Below are positions 35,182 through 44,028 of a stretch of DNA of 64,000 bases, piece by piece. A program made the position numbers and the translations under genes. The DNA comes from BJ22 sp021298375. GTDB lineage: Bacteria; Planctomycetota; Planctomycetia; Pirellulales; Pirellulaceae. Below the pieces are notes generated by a model that made no database searches, was not told the origin of the DNA, and saw only the letters and a program-made list of their open reading frames with translations. Location: NCBI GenBank assembly GCA_046343015.1, contig JBKDOL010000121.1:140752-204751 (forward strand), given 5' to 3'. Numbering within the stretch: the first letter of the stretch is position 1; each line of letters starts with the position of its first letter.

Positions 35182-36789
35182 TCAGTGATCATCCAAAGCA
35201 ACGGGCTGCCTCGGACCGCCATCTCCCACCCGCAGTCCGGCCAGCGGTCTGCCTGGTGCCTCATTCCCATAACTGAGCGCTGCCTCGTCCGACTTGTATG
35301 CGTTCCGCCTCGGAGCTGAATCCCTTGCAGAAAAATCAGCCTCTGTTCGCTCGACGCCCTCAACCTCCGGCTCATGCTCTTCTTGTTGCATCGGCTGGGG
35401 CTGAGTCCCTGTCCGCTCCCCCAGAAGGTGCTCCGCAGCGCGAAACCGCGAGGCCAGAAAGGGCTGTGGATAAATGCCGCCGCCAATCATCACGGCAACC
35501 AGCAACAAAACCGCCAGCCTTTCCGCTGGACGCGCACGCAAACAAATCGAGGTCGAGTGACGCGGCCCGGTAAACAAACGAAAGTAAACCTTGAGAACCG
35601 AGATCCCATTTAATGCCGCCGCGAGAACAATCGCCACGCCTGTCCAGGGATACCGATGAATCACCCCATCCACCAGCAACTCGGTCGCGACAAAACCAAT
35701 CGTCCCCGGAAAACCGACGGATGCCAGCCCGGTCAAAAGGCAGAGAACTGCCAAAGTGGGCATATGCTCGAATAACCCATGGTAGTCAGCCAGCGAAATG
35801 CGCCCCAATCGTGACTCCACGCTGCGCAGTGTCAGCCCAAACCCGGCGAGCGACAAGCTGGTCGCAAACCAGACGCTCAAACCTCCCGCCAAAGCTTCCG
35901 TCGTCGCTGTCTCCAATCCGACCAACACCAAGGAGGCATGGCTGAGAAACAAGTAGACAAAAAACCGCCTTAGCTCCTTCTGAACCAAGGCCATCCCCGC
36001 CGCATAAAGCGATGTCAACATCGGAGCCCAGACGAGCAACTTCAAACTCCAGTCCGGCGCCTCCGGAACCACCAACCGGACCGCAGCATAGGCTCCGGCC
36101 ATCGGCGTCACAAACAGAATTGAACTTCCAAACGGAGCGTGCTCAAACAAATCTGTCATCCAGCAATGCAGCGGAGCTACACCACTCCGCAAGAGCACGG
36201 CCAAAACCAGCAACACGCCCCCGCAGTAATGCCACCAAGCCCCCTCAGGATTCCCGGCAACCAACCACCATCCGGCCCACAAAAACAGGACAAACGGGAC
36301 CAAGTGAGTCAAATATACGCCAGTTGGCTTGCCCCGCTGAACCAACTCATACCACGGAGTCAGCACGCTTAAACTCAATAAGCCAATCAACAGCCAAGGC
36401 TCGTGCGCGCTGAAGATCGTCAAGCCCAGCGCCTGATTCAGCAGAACTCCTCCAAAGGAAACCCGCTTGAGCTTGGTCTTGAGCGTTCCCAGAACAGTCA
36501 GTAATCCCAGCAGCGAAACCAAGGCCAACATGGGCGCACTGAACTCATCCATCGAGAGCAAGTTTCGCCCGCTGATCCAACTCAGTCCGTCCCAGCGATC
36601 GTGAGCAACCTCGGTCTCCAACCAGGCGAAGTCAACCCACGCTCCCAGCGTTCCCAACAGACTGGCACTCAGGAAACCCAGAGTCCAAACCCTCGCCCGG
36701 TCCGGGGAACCGATTGCGGCGACGATGCCAGCGCCGACTAAAGGCAGAAGAATTGCCAACTCCAACCAAGGCAAATGCAGTTCGCTCAT
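35182..36789 (-). CDS. Proton-conducting complex-I-like subunit, second of two in the DabA locus
   Basis: The start ATG (36789) overlaps the previous stop by four bases, giving 535 residues; longer in-frame starts would lie inside the upstream gene. It has about 14 membrane segments and belongs to the NuoL/NuoM/MrpD antiporter-like family, with a weakened central motif (LLRSGVAPLHCWMTDLFEHAPFGSS) where Arg replaces the usual Lys. The C-terminal 80 residues are hydrophilic and charged (EEHEPEVEGVERTEADFSARD). With the preceding subunit it may form the proton channel that powers DabA. Standard DAB systems have only one such subunit, so a second is notable. Confidence 0.82.
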   Translation of the reverse strand: MSELHLPWLELAILLPLVGAGIVAAIGSPDRARVWTLGFLSASLLGTLGAWVDFAWLETEVAHDRWDGLSWISGRNLLSMDEFSAPMLALVSLLGLLTVLGTLKTKLKRVSFGGVLLNQALGLTIFSAHEPWLLIGLLSLSVLTPWYELVQRGKPTGVYLTHLVPFVLFLWAGWWLVAGNPEGAWWHYCGGVLLVLAVLLRSGVAPLHCWMTDLFEHAPFGSSILFVTPMAGAYAAVRLVVPEAPDWSLKLLVWAPMLTSLYAAGMALVQKELRRFFVYLFLSHASLVLVGLETATTEALAGGLSVWFATSLSLAGFGLTLRSVESRLGRISLADYHGLFEHMPTLAVLCLLTGLASVGFPGTIGFVATELLVDGVIHRYPWTGVAIVLAAALNGISVLKVYFRLFTGPRHSTSICLRARPAERLAVLLLVAVMIGGGIYPQPFLASRFRAAEHLLGERTGTQPQPMQQEEHEPEVEGVERTEADFSARDSAPRRNAYKSDEAALSYGNEAPGRPLAGLRVGDGGPRQPVALDDH

Positions 36790-38186
36790 CGCAACTCCTT
36801 CAGCAATTCGTCGGTTGGACGAACAAGGTCTGACTCCCGGGAAGGTCGTCCGGACAACAGGTCCGTCCACTTTCGCTCAGCCCGGTCGCACCAGCGAAAA
36901 ACAGCCAGAAAGGGCCGCACCAGCCAGCGATCCAGCAGCGTATCGAGATAGCCCCGCTCCAGCCCCCAGCGATACAGACGTATTTGCCCGCCAGCCGACA
37001 GCCATGCCGGCCAGGGATTTCGTCGATTGGACACGTGTCGCCCCAGCGCGTTCTCCAGAAGCTGGTAGTCCCGCAGCAAGGTCGGCGCCCGCAGCAACTG
37101 CAACGTCCGCAAACAGGCATGGCCTATCATGTGCAGCAATGGCAGATACCTCAGTCCCAGTCCAATCTCAATCGCAATCAACCCCACCTGCGTCAGCGAA
37201 GCAAAGGCCAGCGCACTCTTCACGTCGGACTGCACTCGACCGGCAAGACTGGCTATCAGTACGGTGATTAATCCCAGCCCCAGCACCAGCCAAGACAGCG
37301 CCGGAACCCGGTCCAGCAGCGGGCTGAGTCGCAGCAGCAAGTATGTCCCTAAGTGAATCGAGAGAGCCCCGTAGAAAATTGCGCTCGAGGGAGTTGGCCC
37401 CTCCATCGCCCGCGGTAGCCATCCCGAAAAGGGCACCAGCGCCGACTTTCCGGCCGCGGCCACGATCATCAACAGGCCAATCAGCAGCGCCTGCCCCTCA
37501 GGCAAGGAAATCGCCGCATTTGGCCAACCTTCGGTTCCAGCCAATCGGGCAAACTCGCCCTCTCCCGTCAAATGGTGCAATAAGGCGGCCCCCATCAAAA
37601 AGGCGGCGTCCGCGAAACGATAAACACTCCAAACCCGCAACCCATTATCAACCGGCGCCACACGCTCCTGGAAAAAGGCGACCAGCAAGGCAGAAGACAA
37701 GCCGACCAGTTCCCATCCGAGAAACAGCGTCTCGATTGAACCGGCCAGCACAGCAGTGTTTATCCCCAGCAAAAACATCGCAAACAGGAAAAAGAATCGC
37801 TGATATCCGGGCTCGCGATGCATGTAATTGGCGGCAAACGCCGCAATCAATCCACACAAACCATAAGAGAGAATCGCGAACGGAATCGAGAGCCAATCGA
37901 AAATCAGCTCGAGGCGAAAATGAAAATGCACTTCCTCCAGAACCACCCAGTCACTTCCCTTAAAGACCAACGCCCGCTCCGCACCGCTGGTCCAAAACAG
38001 TCCCGCTATTCCCACAAGCGCAAGCAGCCCCACCAGAATCACCAGCCGTGAAAGCCCCGCCGCAAATCGCTCACTCAACTTCAAGCCCAGCAGCGGCGGC
38101 AATCCCAGCGCAACCAGTAGTAACGCCGGTCCTCCCGCGACCAACAAGACCAAGCCATTGAAAGCCAAATTTGGATCCACGCTCAT
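36786..38186 (-). CDS. dabB: Proton-conducting complex-I-like subunit (DabB-type)
   Basis: This 466-residue membrane protein of the NuoL family has about 13 spans. The key proton-path motifs are recognisable: FLGWELVGLSSALLVAFF with the acidic residue and AAGKSALVPFSGWLPRAMEGPTPSSA with the central lysine. In DAB systems DabB conducts protons and gives the energy for DabA. It lies 30 bp after dabA. The C-terminal tail (about 370-466) is amphipathic and longer than a simple NuoL ending would need. The gene starts after a run of eight T residues, which has no stem and so is not called a terminator. Confidence 0.85.
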   Translation of the reverse strand: MSVDPNLAFNGLVLLVAGGPALLLVALGLPPLLGLKLSERFAAGLSRLVILVGLLALVGIAGLFWTSGAERALVFKGSDWVVLEEVHFHFRLELIFDWLSIPFAILSYGLCGLIAAFAANYMHREPGYQRFFFLFAMFLLGINTAVLAGSIETLFLGWELVGLSSALLVAFFQERVAPVDNGLRVWSVYRFADAAFLMGAALLHHLTGEGEFARLAGTEGWPNAAISLPEGQALLIGLLMIVAAAGKSALVPFSGWLPRAMEGPTPSSAIFYGALSIHLGTYLLLRLSPLLDRVPALSWLVLGLGLITVLIASLAGRVQSDVKSALAFASLTQVGLIAIEIGLGLRYLPLLHMIGHACLRTLQLLRAPTLLRDYQLLENALGRHVSNRRNPWPAWLSAGGQIRLYRWGLERGYLDTLLDRWLVRPFLAVFRWCDRAERKWTDLLSGRPSRESDLVRPTDELLKELR

Positions 38187-38216
38187 CTTCCCAAAAAAAA
38201 CAGTCTGCTCAAAATA

Positions 38217-41200
38217 CTAGCCCCGTCCAACCGACGGTCCTGACGACAGCTTGACTTCCGGTTGAAACCCGGCCAGGACTTGGGCAAAGCCCAGATTGTC
38301 TCGCCAGCCCCGATACCACTCGACCGACTGGTTTACACGCGGCAACTCCTCCAACGGGCCACAAAAGGGCTCAAACGTCTCTCCACGCAACAACTGGATC
38401 TCGTCCGAATCCGGACTGAGCGTGGCGACCTGCACCCAACCATTGCCGCAAAGTCGGCGAATGGTCGGATTGCGCTGCATAATTCCGAGGAAATGCTCAG
38501 GCCGCGTTTCAATCACAAACAGCAGTCGCACCGGATCGTGAATCTCGACCATCTGGGCACTCAGCCCCGTGCGCAAATCGCTGGCCGCTCCATCCATCAC
38601 TCCAATCAATGAAGTCACATTGTGAGGCAGCTTGGAACCACAACCATACCCGGCGACATCGACCCGGGAAAAATAATACTCAAGGTTGATCCCGCCGCAG
38701 ACCGGTATCACGGCCCCGAGAATTCGCGCTAAAATCGACTGCTCAGCATCATCCTGATCGGGATCGTAGGAAACGAGAAATGAGCGACGATCGAGAAACA
38801 AACCCCGCGTTCGCGCGCGTCGCCCGACAGTGCACACCGCGTTGGTCGCATGGTTGTATTCCGGGCGGGTCTGCGAAAGGTCTTCCGCCCGCGTCTCCAC
38901 GTGCCGCAGAGCCTTGTTTGCCGAAAGCGATAATTCCGCCGAAACAAACCGCCGCGACCGCTCATGCGCGTTACGAGGCCGGGCGACCTCGACGACACTT
39001 AAGACATGCTCCAGCGCCGGTCGAGCCTCATTCGGAATTCGTTCCGTGTCGACAAACCGCACCGAATCATCGCACGTATTGTGGAAGGCTCCCACAAACC
39101 AGGTGTCGGCTGGAATCCTTAAACCCCGCTTTTCCAGCAGCGCCCGGATTCGTGGATCATTCGCCATTGCCGAAACTGCGCGGGCATTGGGCCCCCCCCG
39201 CCCACCTCCGCAAGCTCCACAGTTATAAGCCGACTCGTGGGGATTGTTCAGACTCGAGGACCCATGACCACAGACCACAACAATTGGCGCAAAGTTCCGA
39301 GTCAATCCAATATCCCGCAACAATCGCTCAACGGCATCCGCCATTTCATTGACAGTGAAGCCAAGTTGCTCTGGTTCCTTCCCAGGCGGTCCCCCCTGAC
39401 GCTCCAACGTCAATTCCGTTTCTTTCGGCGGAGTGACGATCTCTCCCGCCGCCCGACGCATCCCGGCGGTCAATCGGGGAAACAGCACCCGCGCTACCAG
39501 CGGCAGCGTGGCTAAAGGCCCCAATACCGCCATCGCCATCCCACCCACAAACGATCGGCTGCGCGTATGCCAGGCATGGGCCTGCTGTCCCAGCAGCTCC
39601 CGCGCCTTTTTTCGCCTCCCATGCTGCTCCAGCGCACCCTCGCTGACGCGTTCGACCACATAGTGCTGCGGCTTCATGATGATCGGGCATAGTGGGACGA
39701 AATGGGCGTCACCTGCTCCGCGATAGTAAATCGGCACGGCAAAAAAACCGGCCGCCCCAAACGTCTCACAGGCGGGATCAATCTCCTCCAGATTTCGCCG
39801 AAAAGACTCTTCCCGGTCATCGATGCAACAGACAATCTGGAAGCTGGGCCGCTCGGACGCCGCGGCCCGCCCCGCAACCTGTCGCAAGCCGACTGTCTGC
39901 GAGTGCCGCGCATAGGCTCCCAGAACCTGCTCACGATAAGCTGCCTCAAAAGCCAGCTGGAAAATCTTCCGCCGCGCGATCGAGTCGAATGCTTCCAACT
40001 CCCTGACAAGCTCAGCCCATGCGCTCGGGCCAATCGCAAACAATTGCTCAGGAGTCCAACCGTTCGCCCGAGCCAGCTGAAACAAAGCAAAGGCTCGACG
40101 CAATTCATCTGCCGAAGGATTCGGATTCCGGCTGTATGAACGGGCAGCAGCCCGTCGCAGTTCTGGCAAAGCCAACCCAGCTTGTCCCTGCTCCGCCAAT
40201 ACGTTCCGCAACACCACCCGCTCGACCACCAGCCTCACGGCCAGATATTCAGCCAGGCTTCGGGGTGGAACGCCGAGCGGAACCCGATCGCCACGCTGCT
40301 CCAGCTGGTTTAACATCCCCGCCCAGCCCCGAAGCGCCAACAGCGTTTGCGAAACGTACTCATCCCATTCCGGCTCAGAAACTCCCAACCGCTCCAGCGA
40401 TTCCAGCGTTGCCGCCGTCGCCGTGGTTCCGGCATCAAGTAACTGCTGCAACTCCCCAGCCAAACCATCAAACACCGCCCCCGGAGACATCCCGGGACGC
40501 GCGTAAAGTCCCAAAAAACAGCGGTAAAAACCTCGAGTCCGCCCCGGCAATTCCCACTGCGAAAAGCCCTGGTCGACATACGCTGCGCAAAAACGAATCA
40601 ACAGCTCATTCACCGGACGGTCGATGTCGCTCCCCGACCAGCGATACAAAAAATCCCGGTGCCGCACCCCTTCAAACTCCACCGCTCGCGGAGGCAGCCC
40701 GGAAACGCCCTGACGACACAATCCCCACAGGACCCGCAACGTCGCTGACTCCCAGTCCGACTCCGACCAGTCCAACAATCCACCCGGAGCTGTACCCCGC
40801 AGCCACGCCGCAACCCGAGCGAACGGTTCGCTGGCTTGTGCTGAATTACCGCGCTCCTCGGGAAACGAGCGAAGCGCCCAGCGCTTGGTTGCCTCCAAAA
40901 CCTCCAGGACTTGAGCCCGCTCCTGCCCTACCGGATATTTTCGAAGTGCATCCGTCTCCGCGATCAGCCAATTCAGCTCGGCTGCAGGTGCAACATGCTG
41001 CGGCGAGAGCAGCATCGCCCGACGAAGCCTCAGGCGACTGGTCAATCCACCCGCAAGTAACTCCTCTCCTGATTCCGTTTCCCGCAACAACGCTTCATCA
41101 ATCTGCTTCTCGGTCAACCGCCCCGCCCGCAGTTCCGCCCGGTAATCTTCCTCCGGTAAATAGGGATGACAGCCAAATGTCGTCGCTGCTGAGGCAACTG

Positions 41201-41366
41201 CCTCGTGAAATCCCTGCTCTTCAAACGCGTGCAGCGTGTTGTGGTGGACGAAGACATTAATTGGCCCCTGTGCAGGCAATAGATGTGCTGCGTGCGCAAT
41301 CGCCTGCTCCAGCCTGTTTGCGACATCCGGCGAGCTCACCGGACAGGTTTCAGTCTCTGTCTGCAT
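38217..41366 (-). CDS. dabA: Inorganic-carbon accumulation subunit DabA (DUF2309/YbcC family)
   Basis: DabA is a beta-carbonic-anhydrase-like cytoplasmic zinc protein that, with DabB, traps CO2 as bicarbonate in a vectorial, energy-coupled way. This 1049-residue member has the family zinc site: Cys514 and Asp516 in VCCIDD, His701 in VCGHGSSSLNNP and Cys716 in NCGACGGG. The Cys-x-Asp spacing (2) and the His-Cys spacing (15) equal those known for Halothiobacillus DabA2. It has the N-terminal motif INVFVHHNTLHAFE (36-49). It is the first gene of the run dabA-dabB-second subunit-SulP/PII. The upstream 1.3 kb has no clear gene, so promoter and regulator are likely there. Confidence 0.95.
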   Translation of the reverse strand: MQTETETCPVSSPDVANRLEQAIAHAAHLLPAQGPINVFVHHNTLHAFEEQGFHEAVASAATTFGCHPYLPEEDYRAELRAGRLTEKQIDEALLRETESGEELLAGGLTSRLRLRRAMLLSPQHVAPAAELNWLIAETDALRKYPVGQERAQVLEVLEATKRWALRSFPEERGNSAQASEPFARVAAWLRGTAPGGLLDWSESDWESATLRVLWGLCRQGVSGLPPRAVEFEGVRHRDFLYRWSGSDIDRPVNELLIRFCAAYVDQGFSQWELPGRTRGFYRCFLGLYARPGMSPGAVFDGLAGELQQLLDAGTTATAATLESLERLGVSEPEWDEYVSQTLLALRGWAGMLNQLEQRGDRVPLGVPPRSLAEYLAVRLVVERVVLRNVLAEQGQAGLALPELRRAAARSYSRNPNPSADELRRAFALFQLARANGWTPEQLFAIGPSAWAELVRELEAFDSIARRKIFQLAFEAAYREQVLGAYARHSQTVGLRQVAGRAAASERPSFQIVCCIDDREESFRRNLEEIDPACETFGAAGFFAVPIYYRGAGDAHFVPLCPIIMKPQHYVVERVSEGALEQHGRRKKARELLGQQAHAWHTRSRSFVGGMAMAVLGPLATLPLVARVLFPRLTAGMRRAAGEIVTPPKETELTLERQGGPPGKEPEQLGFTVNEMADAVERLLRDIGLTRNFAPIVVVCGHGSSSLNNPHESAYNCGACGGGRGGPNARAVSAMANDPRIRALLEKRGLRIPADTWFVGAFHNTCDDSVRFVDTERIPNEARPALEHVLSVVEVARPRNAHERSRRFVSAELSLSANKALRHVETRAEDLSQTRPEYNHATNAVCTVGRRARTRGLFLDRRSFLVSYDPDQDDAEQSILARILGAVIPVCGGINLEYYFSRVDVAGYGCGSKLPHNVTSLIGVMDGAASDLRTGLSAQMVEIHDPVRLLFVIETRPEHFLGIMQRNPTIRRLCGNGWVQVATLSPDSDEIQLLRGETFEPFCGPLEELPRVNQSVEWYRGWRDNLGFAQVLAGFQPEVKLSSGPSVGRG

Positions 41367-41464
41367 TCTGATGAATCCTTGGATCCTGGACTCGCCAGCC
41401 GCCTGATCAGCAGCTGCGAACAGGGAAGTCAGGTTGACGTCGATGGTTCAAGCCCAACCTTGTG

Positions 41465-41485
41465 CAGGCTTCCGCCGGAAGCCTG
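41465..41485. other. Perfect inverted repeat upstream of dabA
   Basis: A 9-bp stem (CAGGCTTCC and GGAAGCCTG) with a 3-base centre lies 99 bp upstream of the dabA start. No T-run follows, so it is not a typical terminator; it could be an operator or a leader hairpin. Confidence 0.5.
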
Positions 41486-42475
41486 ACTTGCCCGGAATAT
41501 TTCGGGGAACCGCGGCGAGCCAGGCCGCAATCGATTTCAAGATCGACTCGATCAGAGATCAGTCTCGTTCAGAACGAACGGAGCCGTGTCGCGCGAGCCA
41601 TCGTCTCGCGACTGTCAGTCAACCCGTTGCTGCGGGGACTCATTGGATTAAAGGGTACTGCGTGTCCGCCGCGACCCGAATCAATCCGCACTCGTCTCGT
41701 GATGCAGATCAATCCGGTTTTATCTGCTTTCGCAGAGAAGCTAAGCGGACACGGCAGTACTTGTTCTAAAGAATCTCGCGAAACGCCCGGCACTCCCCAG
41801 CCACAAGTCGGCTTTGAACACCGCGCTTCAACCAATCTGAGGAGTTTGCTGCCAGAAGACTGCTGCGGAACGATGACTGCACGCCGAGAGCCTCGAAAAA
41901 TAAGGTGTTCCAAAACACTGTTTTGAGAAACATCGCTTGGAGAAACATCCTGATGATGGCATGGGCTTCAGCCCAAACCGAGACTGCAGCAGGCACGACT
42001 CGCCCCAAACTTATCATCGAGACGGGGGACCACGTGAGCAGAGGCAAAGCAAACGGCGGCAGCAAAAACCAGAAGCATGATGCAGCAACCGGGCGACATC
42101 ACCGGAACACAGGGCGGAAGAGAAGCCCTGCCCCAAGTAGCATTTCAAATCTGCATCGAAATCCCATTTGGCCTCAGCCGAGTTCGGCGTCGACTCCTTG
42201 AGCAAAAGCTCGCTCGCCGCCTGTTCACTGACCAACTGGAGACCGCAAAGTCCCGATCCAAAAGCGGCCAAAATGGCGATGAGCAGGCAGAACACCGTCA
42301 ACCGGCGGAATTGGCTCGCACCCGGCGCCAGCCGAAAACGATGCCACCATGCGACCACCGAGCCCCCGCAGAGCGGAACTGCGCGAGCTAACTGGCCGAC
42401 CCGGGCAAACTGCCGAAGCCAGGCGAATTGTGATTTCGAATCAGACACAAAAATGCCTACGGTAAAGCGTGCCCA

Positions 42476-42507
42476 TCGCACCAAAGCGGAATCGCACCAA
42501 AGCGGAA
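42476..42507. repeat. 16-bp direct tandem repeat, 2 copies
   Basis: Two exact adjacent copies of TCGCACCAAAGCGGAA, in the gap upstream of dabA. Confidence 0.85.
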
Positions 42508-42720
42508 TTCGATTCCCTCGCCAGCCAACCATCACCTCTGAATCGTAGTCGTCACCGAAGGGCGGTTCAATGGCGTTTCGACCGAAAAAGCTCAACCAGA
42601 CTTTAAACAATTTCGGGAAAGCGGAAAAATTCCGGACGACTCCCGCCCGACCGAAAACAGTAAAGGCAAAGTCCCAGCCCTACACCAATTACTAGAGTCG
42701 GCAGAAATTCCCGACAAGAT

Positions 42721-43908
42721 TCAAGAAAAAGCCTGTTCCACCGCTTTTAGCGAGATGCCGAACAGGCCGGACGCCACTCCCTCCAAGTGCTCACGCGGCG
42801 CGAGAAAGTGCAACGTGCAGTGGCGATGCTCGTACTTCTGCCCTGGCCGCAGAGCCAGCGCCGGGGAGAGCGTCTCCAACTCATAAAACGGCCCGAGAAT
42901 CCCCCCGGATTCATTCGGACCGTCATTGTAAACATTGACGACGTCGCCACTCAGCGGCTCGGTCTGCTCCTGCCAGAGATTACAGCAATAACCCTGGCTC
43001 ACCTCCCTGGGCAGATTGAATTGCACCAGTGTCAAACGCTGCTCCTCCGGGGTCCAGCTTCCCAGCAGGTTGCGAGCCCGCTGAAAACCAACTCCCAACT
43101 TGCTGCGATATTGTCCGTCCCCAACAAACAGCGCTAACCCACGCTCAGAGTCAATCCGCAACCGCTGGTCGCTCAAGGGACCAAAATAGTCACAGTTGAC
43201 CGCTGACCGCTGACCGGCATCCGCCGCGGGCGCAAATGGCAACAGCATCACGGTTCGCGGGGTTGGTCGAAACATCCCAAGGTTCCAAATGCAGGGAAGC
43301 CCTGTCTCGGGCAGCCAATCGCGCTCGCCAACATTTCCGAGTTGATTGCGACTTTCATGTCCGACAGCCTCCACTGCTTCTGCCAAGTCATGAGTTGGCA
43401 GCAGTTCCTTCAGCCAGTTCCGAATCAACGGCCGCTCAAGAATCTTTACCTCTCGTTCCAGGCGCATCTCAAATTCCGCGCCGCGATGATTCCGCAAGCG
43501 GCCCTCCGTCGCCAGACGAATCGCCTTGCTCGTCTGCTCGAGAACTTCAAATGATTGACGGTCGATTAATTCCGGACAACGCCAGAAACGAAAGTCATAG
43601 GGGCGCCCCGGTTCAAAGTAAAAAGCAAACTGCCCCCCCTCGGGACCGATCCAGAAGCGGTCCTCGCCACCATGGAGGTTGGCTTGGTGATCGACTCGCC
43701 CGCTGGCGATGAAGTCGTGATTCAACCAGCCAAATCCGGGACTGTCGTCACGGCCGACCGCTGACGTCATCGTCTTGCCTTGCCAGCGGGGTGTCACCGC
43801 GACGCGCTCGCCGCCGTCTCCCTCCAGCAACACGACCTCCGTGTGTCGACGCAAAAACTGCAAATCCGCGGTAAAGTCGCGCGGTTTCCCTCGCTCTTGA
43901 TTCAGCAT
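42721..43908 (-). CDS. Mutarotase-like carbohydrate-handling protein (DUF6786-like)
   Basis: This 395-residue protein has no signal peptide, so it is probably cytoplasmic. It is beta-rich, with the layout of a galactose-mutarotase-like fold. Features such as the GRDDSPGFGWLNHDFI segment (about 52-67), HGGEDRFWIGPEGGQFAFYF (78-97) and the late NVYNDGP and HFLAPRE segments resemble proteins labelled DUF6786 in Bacteroidota and Planctomycetota; this match is from memory of the family and is not certain. Family members have no proven reaction. It stands apart from the RND genes by 120 bp but on the same strand, so cotranscription is possible. Confidence 0.65.
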   Translation of the reverse strand: MLNQERGKPRDFTADLQFLRRHTEVVLLEGDGGERVAVTPRWQGKTMTSAVGRDDSPGFGWLNHDFIASGRVDHQANLHGGEDRFWIGPEGGQFAFYFEPGRPYDFRFWRCPELIDRQSFEVLEQTSKAIRLATEGRLRNHRGAEFEMRLEREVKILERPLIRNWLKELLPTHDLAEAVEAVGHESRNQLGNVGERDWLPETGLPCIWNLGMFRPTPRTVMLLPFAPAADAGQRSAVNCDYFGPLSDQRLRIDSERGLALFVGDGQYRSKLGVGFQRARNLLGSWTPEEQRLTLVQFNLPREVSQGYCCNLWQEQTEPLSGDVVNVYNDGPNESGGILGPFYELETLSPALALRPGQKYEHRHCTLHFLAPREHLEGVASGLFGISLKAVEQAFS

Positions 43909-44028
43909 TTCATTCCATCAACTTTCTTTACGGCTGCGGGAGACATCGAGGCATTTTTGGCCCCAGCCGCAAGCCTGATCGCTCCACTCCAATCAAGCCA
44001 CTGTCCAAGGAACAAAGCCTGCCCCCGC

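Larger units (their letters stand above)
41367..42720. other. Long region (1.35 kb) upstream of dabA without a clear gene
   Basis: One minus-strand reading frame of 198 codons (42014-42610) crosses it; it holds a single hydrophobic segment (FCLLIAILAAFGSGLCGL) but has no family and contains a tandem repeat whose 16-bp unit would break the frame when copy number changes, so it is not called. A second tiny frame ending near 41970 encodes a short hydrophobic peptide. A perfect inverted repeat (41465-41485) lies about 100 bp upstream of the dabA start. The region may hold the dabA promoter and operator. Confidence 0.5.

Noticed and set aside
38187..38216. T-run on the minus strand between dabA and dabB as a terminator
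   Set aside because: No stem precedes the T-run, and the genes are closely spaced and functionally linked.
40019..41260. Plus-strand open frame of 413 codons inside dabA
   Set aside because: It lies wholly antisense to the strongly supported dabA gene, is Pro/Ala/Thr-rich with no domain, and is a frame shadow of high-GC coding DNA.
42014..42610. Minus-strand frame of 198 codons upstream of dabA with one hydrophobic segment
   Set aside because: It contains a 16-bp tandem repeat that would break the frame when copy number changes, has no family, and its ends look non-coding. It is kept only as part of the description of that region.
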